Part shown: one piece after another, positions 9,628 to 19,400 of the stretch
Numbering within the stretch: the stretch's first letter is position 1
Layout: every line of letters begins with the position of its first letter
NCBI GenBank assembly: GCA_964036045.1
Contig: CAXIWF010000588.1
Span: 1-64,000, forward strand
DNA from: Eutreptiella sp. 'Long Island Sound 2002'
Taxonomy: Eukaryota; Euglenozoa; Euglenophyceae; Eutreptiales; Eutreptiaceae
Reading direction: 5' to 3'
DNA: 64,000 nt
Notes under the pieces: generated by a model
Seen by the model: the letters and a program-made list of their open reading frames with translations, nothing else
Told to the model about the DNA's origin: nothing
Database searches by the model: none
Translations under genes and position numbers: made by a program

Positions 9628-10506
9628 AGAATTAATAGTTCTAACATCCTATCAAAAAAAATTCTTGGATCCTGTTGCCGCACTATGATTTTACATTCGA
9701 TTTTGCACTAAAACTGCCCCTTCCGCAGCAGCCGGCGGCCATCGCCAGCTGTCCCGTACCCGTCCAGGGCTAGGACTCCACCCCTAATCCCCATTCCTAC
9801 CTGTAAAAAACCCTCCAAAAAGGGGGTTTCACCAAGGTGGGAGGCGGCCCCGGGCCGAAGCGCACCGGCGCAATCTGCCGCAAGGTCCTCACAGCCCTTG
9901 TCCACCCCTACCTGCACTTTGCACGCGATGCACAGAAACTGGGCGATTCTTGAACTCAAGTGCAGTGTTCTGCAGCTTGTCCTTTGATGTATATTCATTG
10001 GGAATGTGTGCATGGTGTAGATTTTGCCCCGCTTGCCCCGTTTTTGCTGCCCCATTTCTTTTCAAGTCCTTTTTTTATTTAAGCACACCACATGAGAAGA
10101 AATTAGGCCCAAAGTGTATGTACCAAATAAAGGCCACTCGTGGAAGCGAATAACGACTCACTTGGTGTTGCTTCTGGCCGTGCGCTTTTTGTATGCTTGC
10201 CTCATCTGCAACTTCATGATAGTTTTCGGTGATTTAAATTGCAAGTGATGAATGAATTAGTGCATTTTGCACGTGGTACCTTCAATTGTATGCCCATGGT
10301 CTTGCGGACGTGTCGTTTCTAGCCTACACCCGGTTGGTAGTTCTCAGCCAGCCCTGTCTGCCACTGCTAGGGTTAGGGTAGGGGCAAGGCCACACGATAG
10401 CACTAAACAAAGGCAAGCAATAAGTCATTGGAGCAGCTTCACCATTCAAAATGTTAAGCAACACAATGTTGGATTTACTTAAGCTGGTCCGTATGGGCAC
10501 AAAGCA

Positions 10507-11032
10507 TCAATCAAGGAGCCGGCGCGGGATGGCGCGGGCCCGACCTGAGCGACTGGGCTGAGCAGACATGTTCACGATAGCCTGTGCTTCAGGAGCAACC
10601 ACCCTACGCTTAGCCTGGTGAGCTGTGTGCGTGTCCGGTGCCCTCTCCCTTTTCTTGGGTGGTGGCCGTGGTGGCTTTGCTTTGGCTCTCTCTTCCCTTG
10701 CCTGTGCCGCCTGTGCTTGTGCTTGCTGTCTGGCCCGTTTGGCTTCCTCTTTCTGCCTCTGAGCCTGCAGGATGTCATCGTGCTTACATTTCGCGAGCTG
10801 AATGCGGAAATTCTTTACACACTTCCCATGCATTTCCTCTACACGGGCAGCCCGGTGAATAAGTTGGGAGACATCCTCCTCTAACAGGGGCATGTCGACA
10901 CTTGCATTTGCACGGCTGATAGCCGTAGCAGTGACACGCCAGGGAGCAGCAGTGTAACCCATCAGTTTCCATTGATCTGATAAGGCCCCAAAGAAACTTT
11001 CCTCAAATACTGAAGTGCATGGCGTTGCTTTT
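10507..11032 (-). CDS. C-terminal part of the unrecognised element's second ORF (copy B), cut from its 5' part
   Basis: Read from 11032 downward, this frame continues the second ORF through the sequence shared with copy A. It then runs on for about 150 residues: a mixed segment, a long Arg/Lys/Gln/Ala helix (about Q-R-Q-K-E-E-A-K-R-A-R), a Pro/Lys-rich linker and a basic end. Its upstream part lies at 12081-12500, displaced by the insertion at 11033-12080. It preserves the native end that copy A has lost. Confidence 0.45.
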
Positions 11033-12080
11033 TATTATGAAAACGGGCTATTAACCCGTTTTCCTCAATGAAAACGGGCTGTAAAAGGTGCGTAAGCACC
11101 TTAGCCCGTTAACCTGTCCACAGTTTTGGCAGGGGTTAACCCGTGTTGCTCAATGAAAACGGGCTATTAACCCGTTTTTCTAGAAAGAAACGGGTTAACC
11201 CCAAATTTTATGGGCTTATGGGTGGAGGCTCCTCCTCACCCTGCTCCCGTGGCCGATTTGGACCGTGAACCGGTGGAGGCTCCTCCCCACCCTGCTCCCG
11301 TGGCCGATTCGAGCCCTGCAAAGCTTAGTGTGACATCCTCCCAATCAGGTGGCTCTGTTGACTTGCTTGCTGGTGGTAGAAGTGAGTCTAGTGAGTCGAT
11401 GTGTGACTATGACGAGCGACCCTTGACACAGGTGTCCCTGAAGCGCTCTTTGGAGGATAGTCGCCAAGAGTATAGGGATGCACCTCCCACCGCAGCTAAT
11501 GCTCCCATTTCCCAAGATCTCTCGGATATGCCAATGCCTTTCCAAAAGATGCGGCGACCAAAGTGTCCGCCTGCGGTTAGGCAAGTGGCATCCGAGTTCA
11601 TTTGTCATAAGTGCTCCCGAGAGATCAATGTGTGGTGTCCTTTACGACGGTAGCATGATGTCTTTTGTGTGATGTGTAATGCTCCGTACCATGAAGCTTG
11701 CATGGGCGAGGGTGCCAAAGATGGCTCCATGCATAATTATTGTGCACTATTATTAATAATGTACACTCGGATTCGAAGGACAAATCAAAACAAACTAACA
11801 TTATACTATATTATTATAAACGCTAATGAAAGGTGACCACTCGAAACTATCCTGTCTCGTGTATGTACAGTGGAGGCGTTTTTCCCCATGCCAGTGGTAG
11901 GGTTTTTTATCACGTCATCCAACATTTCACATGCGGTACTTTCTTTTTTTCCTTGCCTCTCCTCCATGTGTCAACTGGAACCTGCACCGGTCGCCGGGAG
12001 GTTTGCACAAGTGTCCCAAGAACCTAACGTCGGTCTGGTTAACCCGTTTTTCAGCCAAATAAAACGGGCTATTAACCCGT
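11033..12080 (+). mobile_element. 1.05-kb insertion with palindromic AACGGG...CCCGTT termini
   Basis: The insertion interrupts copy B at a T-run that is intact in copy A (7624-7627), leaving T-runs on both sides as a possible target-site duplication. Both ends carry the motif AACGGGCTATTAACCCGTT, itself a palindrome. It is at 11041-11064, again near 11155-11180 and at 12062-12084. Inside is a PHD-like ORF remnant (11210-11653) and an AT-rich stretch near 11740-11830. No transposase is visible, so it is probably non-autonomous. Confidence 0.65.
11210..11653 (+). pseudogene. PHD/RING-like zinc-finger ORF interrupted by a stop codon
   Basis: The frame begins with a tandem pair of a 14-15-residue Pro-rich unit ending P-A-P-V-A-D. 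An acidic Ser-rich section follows, then F-I-C-H-K-C at the end. A TAG at 11651-11653 stops it. Directly after, in the same frame, come F-C-V-M-C, Y-H-E-A-C and H-N-Y-C, which would complete a PHD-like Cys4-His-Cys3 cluster. A single nonsense change, or stop-codon readthrough, separates the two halves. It sits inside the insertion in copy B. Confidence 0.5.
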
Positions 12081-12500
12081 TTTTAAAGCAGATAAGTGGG
12101 TAGAAGAGGTAGGATCCAATGCACCACCATTTCTATAAGCAATAGTATACTTCTCCCACCGCTCTGACATGACACGGAAGATGATGCGTAGGCGCCTCAA
12201 CAAGATCGGCAACAAAGGGTGAGTTTGTACGATTGCCATTCCCTTGCCCTCAAATTGCAAAGCAAGCTTGGGATCCAAGGCCCATGAACGCAATGCCTCT
12301 TGGAATTGCAAAACATAAGGGTGGGCAGCGCCAACGGAAACAATACCACCTGCATGAAACTCTTGGAAGAAAGGCTTCGCCCAACATGCATGCAAAACCG
12401 TACCCATCATGAGAAACAAGCACGTGGAGGGTGCTTGTGCCCAACGGAGAAGAGAAGACCACCAAGGCAAAGAGTCACCATTGCGAACCTTATCTTGCAA
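12081..12500 (-). pseudogene. 5' part of the unrecognised element's second ORF (copy B), cut by insertion
   Basis: It has the same residues as 7624-8043 until the insertion at 12080, where the frame ends after two foreign codons. The remainder of the ORF lies beyond the insertion at 10507-11032 in compatible frame. Confidence 0.5.
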
Positions 12501-12541
12501 AAAAGCAATAATGCGGTTAAGTAAGAGAAGAATGATGCAAC

Positions 12542-13330
12542 TTACATAGAATGTGCTAAAGAATCGCTATCCAATGGTCCGCCCCAAAGTGGGGGTGGTT
12601 GTGTGATGGCGGTTTTGTTGTGAGTAAGGGGGCATTGCAAAATCGCATGGATCCATCGTCCCCCACCCGACTCATCAATTGCACGACCGGAGTTGCATTG
12701 GAAATGCCAACCTTCCTTTGATGTCCCGTCGCGACCCATACACATGGCAAAGTCCTTTGAACTTTTCTTGGCTTGTGCAAAAGCAAGGGCCGCGCACTCT
12801 TTCGCCCACTCACCTCCCTCAACACCCCAACGATCAAAGGTGCATCTACAAGGAACACGTGTGACATGAATCCCAAATGCATTAGCCCCATGGACAATGT
12901 GTTGACCAACCTTGTTTGCAGAAGTACGATCTCTCATCATACGGTAGGCACATTGACGCACACTTGCCTTGTATCTACCACCATGAAAAAGGGAAGGATT
13001 TTGCGAGCGAAGCAATTGTCTTTTGAGACAAGAAGAAACGACATTGCGCGCCAAAGCCTTTGCCCTCCATCTTGCCCTACTATTGACTACTTGCAAAACA
13101 CGTGAGTGGGACATCCTTAACCTAAGGTTTTTTTCCTTAAGTTCCTTCTTCCTCTTATAATCAACGGCCCGAAGTGCAACCATTCGGCGCCTTGTCTTCT
13201 CCATCTCAATCTTCACATCGGTCAACCTCTTTTCATACATCTCCAACTCAAGGTTTTTGATCGTTGCTTCTTTCAACATCATGTTGCAACGATCCTCCAC
13301 TACCTTCAAGTCTCCCAAAGTCCTTTGCAA
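12542..13330 (-). CDS. Element-encoded protein with coiled coil, possible transposase-like (copy B)
   Basis: This is the identical second copy of the 262-residue frame at 8085-8873: N-terminal coiled coil, basic middle and the D-G-T-S motif near residue 208. Conservation of the frame in both copies shows little beyond recent duplication. Confidence 0.45.
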   Translation of the reverse strand: MQRTLGDLKVVEDRCNMMLKEATIKNLELEMYEKRLTDVKIEMEKTRRRMVALRAVDYKRKKELKEKNLRLRMSHSRVLQVVNSRARWRAKALARNVVSSCLKRQLLRSQNPSLFHGGRYKASVRQCAYRMMRDRTSANKVGQHIVHGANAFGIHVTRVPCRCTFDRWGVEGGEWAKECAALAFAQAKKSSKDFAMCMGRDGTSKEGWHFQCNSGRAIDESGGGRWIHAILQCPLTHNKTAITQPPPLWGGPLDSDSLAHSM

Positions 13331-13607
13331 CCTAAAGCAGGTTGAAAAGCAAGTGTCGGCACCTCAAAAGTGGAGCCGTACTTGGATCGGTAATACTTGC
13401 CGGTGTCATTTTTGGGTCGCCGGCAACCCAAAACACCAACGGGTGCACCGTACTTGACGAAACTAGCCAAATCCTAAATGCCTTTTGATCCCTCAACTTG
13501 TGGTGCCTTTAGCTTGGAAATCCATGAGGATCCACTTTTTCGCAATATTAGTACCCAAAGGTGAATAGCATGGTCAAACCTTGAAAACAAAGCGGCACAA
13601 GGTAACA

Positions 13608-14084
13608 CTACAACCTAGCAAACACGCACAAGCAGTTTTTGGAGGCAACCAACACGGACATGTACCACGATTGCAACATGGTGACAATTGTTGGCCTAAA
13701 TTGTAAATCAAGGTTGTAATGACCACAATGCAAGGAGTCACACCTTGAAAGTTTGGGTGTAGACCTCACTCGTAGTTGCCTTTTTAACCTTGAGCGCGTC
13801 CTAGTTGCCACTTGTTGACAATGACCTTCAAAAGTCTTCTTCTCAAACTTCTCTTCCTTGATTGTCCCCAACAATGCCTTGCCCCTAGCCTTGCAATCAC
13901 CAATGTAGCACCATTGTGGTGTCCTACCACACTTCAGGTGAGGAGGGGGTGGTTGCAATGGTAGCTCGGTCGGCGGCGAACGCCATTGCGTCGAGACTAC
14001 CAAGTCGCCATGAACCCAACACCACTTTCTTGGCATTAGTAGTGCGGCAGCAGGATCCAAAGATCTGAAACATAGAATCGTCAT
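13608..14084 (-). CDS. Possible upstream ORF or exon of the unrecognised element (copy B)
   Basis: This is the second copy of the 158-residue Cys/Trp-rich frame at 9151-9627. The single base difference between copies falls in this frame. It is the same uncertain candidate exon. Confidence 0.3.
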   Translation of the reverse strand: MTILCFRSLDPAAALLMPRKWCWVHGDLVVSTQWRSPPTELPLQPPPPHLKCGRTPQWCYIGDCKARGKALLGTIKEEKFEKKTFEGHCQQVATRTRSRLKRQLRVRSTPKLSRCDSLHCGHYNLDLQFRPTIVTMLQSWYMSVLVASKNCLCVFARL

Positions 14085-14879
14085 AGAATTAATAGTTCTA
14101 ACATCCTATCAAAAAAAATTCTTGGATCCTGTTGCCGCACTATGATTTTACATTCGATTTTGCACTAAAACTGCCCCTTCCGCAGCAGCCGGCGGCCATC
14201 GCCAGCTGTCCCGTACCCGTCCAGGGCTAGGACTCCACCCCTAATCCCCATTCCTACCTGTAAAAAACCCTCCAAAAAGGGGGTTTCACCAAGGTGGGAG
14301 GCGGCCCCGGGCCGAAGCGCACCGGCGCAATCTGCCGCAAGGTCCTCACAGCCCTTGTCCACCCCTACCTGCACTTTGCACGCGATGCACAGAAACTGGG
14401 CGATTCTTGAACTCAAGTGCAGTGTTCTGCAGCTTGTCCTTTGATGTATATTCATTGGGAATGTGTGCATGGTGTAGATTTTGCCCCGCTTGCCCCGTTT
14501 TTGCTGCCCCATTTCTTTTCAAGTCCTTTTTTTATTTAAGCACACCACATGAGAAGAAATTAGGCCCAAAGTGTATGTACCAAATAAAGGCCACTCGTGG
14601 AAGCGAATAACGACTCACTTGGTGTTGCTTCTGGCCGTGCGCTTTTTGTATGCTTGCCTCATCTGCAACTTCATGATAGTTTTCGGTGATTTAAATTGCA
14701 AGTGATGAATGAATTAGTGCATTTTGCACGTGGTACCTTCAATTGTATGCCCATGGTCTTGCGGACTTGTGGATCAATTTCGTGTGACTTGCCTCAACTT
14801 TGAACGATTTTCTTCATACATTTTTTTGCAAGATGGATTGTGTGCATAATCTTGTGTGCCTTTGTGTGCCTTTCTATTT

Positions 14880-15125
14880 TCTTTTTAAATTTTTTGGATC
14901 ATTTTTGTCGACATGGATTAGTGGATCATTTCTTTTTTTTTGGAACTTACATTTATTGATCCACCAATATGTGTGAAAAAAAAAAGACCCAAAAATGTAA
15001 GTTCCAAAAAAGAAATGATCCAACAATTTGCCTGGAAAAAATATGATCCAAAATGTTAGTTCCAAAACCGAAATGATCCACCAATTTGTGTGGAAAAAAT
15101 ATGATCCAAAATATGGTGCTTTGTA
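14880..15125. repeat. GGATCATTT-rich direct and inverted repeats
   Basis: AT-rich DNA in which the word GGATCATTT and its complement recur. A segment near 14929-14975 is nearly the reverse complement of 14985-15030, so it could form a hairpin. The segments starting near 15008 and 15062 are direct copies of about 54 bp. No gene is seen. Confidence 0.7.
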
Positions 15126-15262
15126 CTTGCACTATGTGTTACTGTTACTACCCGTTGGATCATTTTTCTTGCTGCCGAATTGGTGGATCACGTGTTTGCA
15201 TGGATGTTCCGGGAAATCGTGGATCATTTTGCTAGGCAGTTGGGGGGGTTTTATGGGATAGG

Positions 15263-15345
15263 TGATCCGTGATCCGCGGATCATTTTTTGGGGGGGGGAG
15301 AGCGGGGGTTTTGGACCCCCGCGGATCAGTGATCCGCGGACTACC
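15263..15345. repeat. Palindromic GATCCGCGGATC cluster
   Basis: GTGATCCGCGGATCA-like palindromes flank a G-rich tract in an overall inverted arrangement. It lies between the GATC-rich repeats and the minisatellite. It could extrude a cruciform; no function is evident. Confidence 0.55.
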
Positions 15346-15349
15346 TACC

Positions 15350-16058
15350 ACACAGGGCGCATAGAGGGCGCATAGTGGGTGCACAGTGGGTGCATAGTGG
15401 GTGCATAGAGGGCGCATAGTGGGCGCCTACAGGGCGCAGAGAGGGCACATAGTGGGCGCATACAGGGCACACAGTGGGCGCATAGAGGGTGCATAGAGGG
15501 CGCACAGAGGGCACATAGTGGGCGCATAAAGGTCACATAGAGGGCACATAGAGGACACATAGAGGGTGCATAGAGGCCGCATAGAGGGCACATAGTGGGC
15601 GCACGGTGGGTGCATAGAGCGCGCATAGATAGAGGGCATATAGAGGGCACATTGAGGGCGTACAGAGGGCGCATAGTGGGCACATAGAGGGCGCACGGAG
15701 GGCACATAGAGGGCACATAGTGGGCGCACAGAGGGCGCACAGAGGGCACAAAGAGGGCGCATAGTGGGCACATAGAGGGCGCATAGAGGGCTCATGGAGG
15801 GCGCATAGTGGGCGCATGGTGGGCGCATAGTGGGCGCATGGTGGGCGCATAGTGGGCGCATACAGGGCGCAGGGAGGTAGCATAGTGGGCGCATAGAGGG
15901 TGCATGGAGTGGCATAGAGGGCGCATAGAGGGCACACAGAGGGCGCACAGTGGGCGCATAGAGGGCGCATAGATGGCGCATAGAGGGCGCATACAGGGCG
16001 CATAGAGGGCGCAGAGAGGGCACATAGAGGGCGCATAGTGGGCGCATGGTGCGCGCAT
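15350..16058. repeat. 11-bp minisatellite, about 64 units
   Basis: The unit is close to GGGCGCATAGT/A and is repeated with small variations across about 710 bp. Because 33 bp is three units, every - strand frame stays open and spells an 11-residue repeat (such as R-P-L-C-A-L-Y-A-P-S-M). These long frames are a by-product of the repeat period. A short degraded relative lies near 26484-26650. Confidence 0.95.
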
Positions 16059-16664
16059 AGTCTCGCTAGTGCTCTCTTGGGGAGCATGCCCGCAAGACTT
16101 GTTTCACGACCCTGAAATGATGTGTGCGGATGACGTGTGCTGACCTGTGCAGGGGAAAGGCACAGCACGGCATTAACCAACATGGCATTCGGAGTGAGGA
16201 GAATATGTTAAAATGGTCTCATCACTGTGGACATTTGGTGTGTTCATGAACAAGTTCCAATGAATATTGCAGACCTGAGTATGACTTCGCTACATGTGTG
16301 CCCACATGTGTGGCTGCATCCCGGCTAATTTCAGATATGTCATATGTATAAGGGCAAATGACACGCCGTGTTACATCCAAGGCACCTTTCCTATTGATGG
16401 TAACCCGGGCAGTAGTGTGAAGGCCCATCAAACTCCATCTCTGCATCTTCCTGTTGAGTTGGTATTGGTATGATAATACACCCCAAGCGCACTCCCCCCT
16501 CCTGCCCACCTGCTCTTTCACCAGCCCCAGAACTCCGTCCCGCCCACCCGCCCGACACCCGCGTGACCATGTTCCGCCCATCTGCCCACCCACCTGCAGC
16601 CTCGCCGTGTCTTTTCCCCTCTTCTGCCGGGTATGCCCATTGCAAATCCTGAACAACATTTGTG
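16059..16664. other. Leader region of murE-murF, no gene seen
   Basis: Unique-looking sequence follows the minisatellite. From about 16490 it becomes strongly pyrimidine-rich, mostly C and T, up to about 16625. An in-frame TGA at 16650-16652 lies just upstream of the murE start. No plastid-targeting exon could be recognised. Confidence 0.5.
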
Positions 16665-19400
16665 ATGCGGCTGGTGGCGGTATCCACAAGTTTGCCGGAT
16701 GTTGAAATCACAGGCATAGAAATCGACTCCCGCCGTGTGGCGCCGGGCAACTTGTTCGCGGCCCTGCATGGTGCCGCCACGGACGGCCGATCCTTCATCC
16801 CGCAGGCGCTTGAGAAGGGCGCCACCGCGATATTAGGCTCTGGCTTGACGGCGTACGATTGTGGATCCGCAGCGGTGATCGACACCGACGATCCGCGGGG
16901 CTTACTGGCGAAGATTGCCGCCGCGTTCCACCAACCCACCGTGCCCACGGTGTTGGCTGTCACGGGGACGAACGGCAAAACCAGCGTCACTCAGTTCGTC
17001 CGCCAAATGCTCACGCACCTGGGCCACAAATGCGCGAGCTTCGGGACGTTGGGCGCCGTTCCCGAGGGCGTCGTCGAGCTGCCGAGCATGACCACGCCCG
17101 ACGTCGTGTCCCTCCATCGCGCGCTCCAAGCGTTCGCCGAACGGGGCTTCACGCACGTGGTCCTGGAGGCCAGTTCCCACGCGTTGGATACCCGTCAGAA
17201 ACGGTTGGACGGCGTGCGCTTTGCTGCGGCGGCGGCCACGAACCTCACGCAGGACCACTTGGATTTCCACGGGACGCTCGAGCAGTACGCGGCCGCCAAG
17301 CAGCGGCTGTTCGATGACCTGTTGGACGGCCCCGCCGTTCTGCACGAGGACGCCCTCGGGCACTTCCGGGTCGACAAGGCGGTGGTGGTCGGGCGCGGCG
17401 GGGCCGCGGATCTCGTTGTGGGGCACGAGCGGGCCCCCGCCGGCGCGCGGGTGTCCCTCCGCTTCAACGGGGAGGTCGCCCGCGCCGACGTGCCCGTGTG
17501 CGGGGCGTTCCAGGCCGACAACATCGGCGTGGCGGTGGCCCTGGTGATGAGCTGCGGCCACACGTTCCCCGACGCGTGCGCGGCGGTGCGCGCGATCACC
17601 GTCGTGCCCAGCCGATGCGAGGTCGTGGCCGCCGACCCCGGCACGGATCGTCGCGTGATCGTGGACTTCGCGCACACCCCCGACGCGCTCAACGCCGTCA
17701 TCGACACGCTCGGCCGGGGCCCCGCGCTGACGGTGGTGTTCGGCGCCGGGGGGGACCGGGACGCGACCAAGCGCGCGCCCATGGGGCGGGCCACGCGGGG
17801 CACCCACGCGATACTGACCGACGACAACCCGCGCACCGAAGCCCCCGAACTGATCCGGGCGGACGTGTTGGCCGGGAACCGGGACGCCGTTGAGATCGGA
17901 GACCGCGGCCTGGCCATCCAGCGGGCCGTTCAGTCCGCGCGCGCGGGCCAGACCGTCGTCATCGCGGGCAAGGGCCACGAGACGGGGCAGATCATCAACG
18001 GTCACCAGCTCCCGTTCAGCGATGCGGCGGTGGCTCGCGCCGCTGTGGACCGGTTCTGGTTCCACAAGGACCCGCTGTGGTCCAGCGCGGAGGTGGAGGC
18101 CGCGACTCAGGGCGTCGCGTGCGCTCCGTTCACGGTCACGGGCACCGTCCACATCGACAGCCGATTGGTCCACCGCGGCGACCTGTTCGTGGCGATCATC
18201 GGCCCGAACAACGACGGCCACGATTTTGTTGGGGAGGTGTTCCGGAGAGGCGGTGTCGCGGTCGTGTCACGCCCGGTCGAGGGGCCCCACGTGCTGGTGC
18301 AGGACACGCTGCAGGCGCTGAAGGGCCTTGCCGTTGCGGCGCGGGGGCGGCTGCGCGCAACCGCTCGGGTCATCGGTGTGACCGGGTCCGTGGGCAAGAC
18401 CACCACAAAGGCCATGCTGGCGCACGGCCTGGCAGTGGTGGGCAAGACGCATGCCACCGAGGGCAACCTGAACAGCCAAATCGGGGTGCCCCTCACTCTG
18501 GCGCGCATGCCCCGCGATACGGAGCATGCGGTCATTGAAATGGGGATGGACAGGGCCGGGCAGATTCGCGTGCTGACGGGACTGGCACGCCCGACCGTTG
18601 CGGTTGTCACGGCCGTATGCGCTGTACACTCGGAGAGCTTTGACAGTGTCGAAGCCATTGCTCGGGCGAAGGCGGAGATTTTTGAAGGCCTGGTCGAGGG
18701 AGGGCTGGCTATCATTCCTCAGGATAGCCCCTACCGAGACATCTTACGCCCTCCCACTGAGACCCTCACGGTTGGGCACGGCGACGGGGCTGATGTCCGC
18801 ATTACCGACAGAGTCTGGGATGGCACGTTTCAGTCGGTTACCCTCAGCAATGGATGTGCTTTGAGGCTCTCTAGCATGAAACGCGTCAGCGCGTATGGTG
18901 CGGCGCTAGTGGTCGCGGCGTTACGTCACCTTGGTCCGGAGGAGCTTAACCGGGCCCTTGCCTCGCTTCAAGCGTTTAGAACTCCTGCGGGCCGTGGTGC
19001 TGTACTGAAACGACGTGATGGATTGGTTGTCATCGATGAAAGCTACAACGCATCGCCAGCTGCCACGAAGGCCGCTCTCGCTGACTTTAAGGATGTGCCT
19101 CTCACAGTCGTGCTGGGCGACATGCTCGAGCTGGCCGATCCTACTGAGCAGCACGCCGCGCTCGTCCATGACATTACCGACCAAATGACCGTGCACACGG
19201 TGGGCACACTCTCCCGGTCCCTCCACGACGCTCTGCCCGCTGAACGGCGCGGGCAGCACTTCGACAGTGTCGAGGCGGCGATCGAGGCGCTGCCCGAGAG
19301 AATTCCGCTGTCGCAGCCCATTTTGATCAAAGGGTCCAATGGGATCGGGCTCTCGAAACTGGTGGACACCCTGACACGCCGCAGGACCCCAGCGCCCTGA
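16665..19400 (+). CDS. murEF: MurE-MurF fusion: UDP-MurNAc-tripeptide ligase / D-Ala-D-Ala-adding enzyme
   Basis: One intronless frame of about 911 residues encodes two complete Mur ligases. The MurE half (about 1-465) has P-loop T-G-T-N-G-K-T at 100-106 and the carbamylated Lys in Y-A-A-A-K (Lys212). It has D-D-N-P-R at 386-390; D-N-P-R is the known signature for meso-diaminopimelate rather than lysine. The MurF half (about 471-911) has P-loop T-G-S-V-G-K-T-T at 573-580 and the ATP-linked Lys motif A-R-A-K-A-E. It ends in G-S-N-G-I-G-L. Together they would add diaminopimelate and then D-Ala-D-Ala to UDP-MurNAc-L-Ala-D-Glu. A GTG precedes the ATG at 16665 and a TGA lies just upstream. The gene is far richer in GC than its surroundings. 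No transit peptide is visible. Confidence 0.95.
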   Translation: MRLVAVSTSLPDVEITGIEIDSRRVAPGNLFAALHGAATDGRSFIPQALEKGATAILGSGLTAYDCGSAAVIDTDDPRGLLAKIAAAFHQPTVPTVLAVTGTNGKTSVTQFVRQMLTHLGHKCASFGTLGAVPEGVVELPSMTTPDVVSLHRALQAFAERGFTHVVLEASSHALDTRQKRLDGVRFAAAAATNLTQDHLDFHGTLEQYAAAKQRLFDDLLDGPAVLHEDALGHFRVDKAVVVGRGGAADLVVGHERAPAGARVSLRFNGEVARADVPVCGAFQADNIGVAVALVMSCGHTFPDACAAVRAITVVPSRCEVVAADPGTDRRVIVDFAHTPDALNAVIDTLGRGPALTVVFGAGGDRDATKRAPMGRATRGTHAILTDDNPRTEAPELIRADVLAGNRDAVEIGDRGLAIQRAVQSARAGQTVVIAGKGHETGQIINGHQLPFSDAAVARAAVDRFWFHKDPLWSSAEVEAATQGVACAPFTVTGTVHIDSRLVHRGDLFVAIIGPNNDGHDFVGEVFRRGGVAVVSRPVEGPHVLVQDTLQALKGLAVAARGRLRATARVIGVTGSVGKTTTKAMLAHGLAVVGKTHATEGNLNSQIGVPLTLARMPRDTEHAVIEMGMDRAGQIRVLTGLARPTVAVVTAVCAVHSESFDSVEAIARAKAEIFEGLVEGGLAIIPQDSPYRDILRPPTETLTVGHGDGADVRITDRVWDGTFQSVTLSNGCALRLSSMKRVSAYGAALVVAALRHLGPEELNRALASLQAFRTPAGRGAVLKRRDGLVVIDESYNASPAATKAALADFKDVPLTVVLGDMLELADPTEQHAALVHDITDQMTVHTVGTLSRSLHDALPAERRGQHFDSVEAAIEALPERIPLSQPILIKGSNGIGLSKLVDTLTRRRTPAP

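Larger units (their letters stand above)
7547..10309 (-). repeat. Copy A of a 2.7-kb near-identical duplication (unrecognised mobile element)
   Basis: From 7624 to 10309 the sequence is repeated 4,457 bp downstream at 12081-14766. I see only one difference, C at 9496 against T at 13953. Bases 7547-7627 also match 10952-11032. Copy A is uninterrupted where copy B carries a 1-kb insertion, so it preserves the empty site. It is cut off at 7547 by the Penelope copy and at 10309 by unrelated sequence. The sense strand appears to be -. Confidence 0.9.
12081..14766 (-). repeat. Copy B of the 2.7-kb duplication
   Basis: It matches 7624-10309 at a constant offset of 4,457 bp with one visible base difference. 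Its left part (10952-11032) is separated from it by the 11033-12080 insertion. The near identity implies recent duplication or gene conversion. To the right it ends in AT-rich repeats. Confidence 0.9.

Noticed and set aside
15350-16058. CRISPR-like array of regular short repeats
   Set aside because: The repeats are contiguous 11-bp units without unique spacers, in a eukaryotic context. It is a minisatellite.
15345-16183. Long - strand ORFs spelling a Cys/Pro/Leu/Tyr-rich repeat protein
   Set aside because: All three frames stay open because of the 11-bp period. There is no start context or unique sequence.
16902-18221. 439-codon frame antisense to murE-murF, and similar antisense frames over murA, murD and MFS
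   Set aside because: They are shadows of high-GC coding sequence: Arg/Gly/Ala/Pro-rich, with no domains, while the opposite strand carries conserved enzymes.
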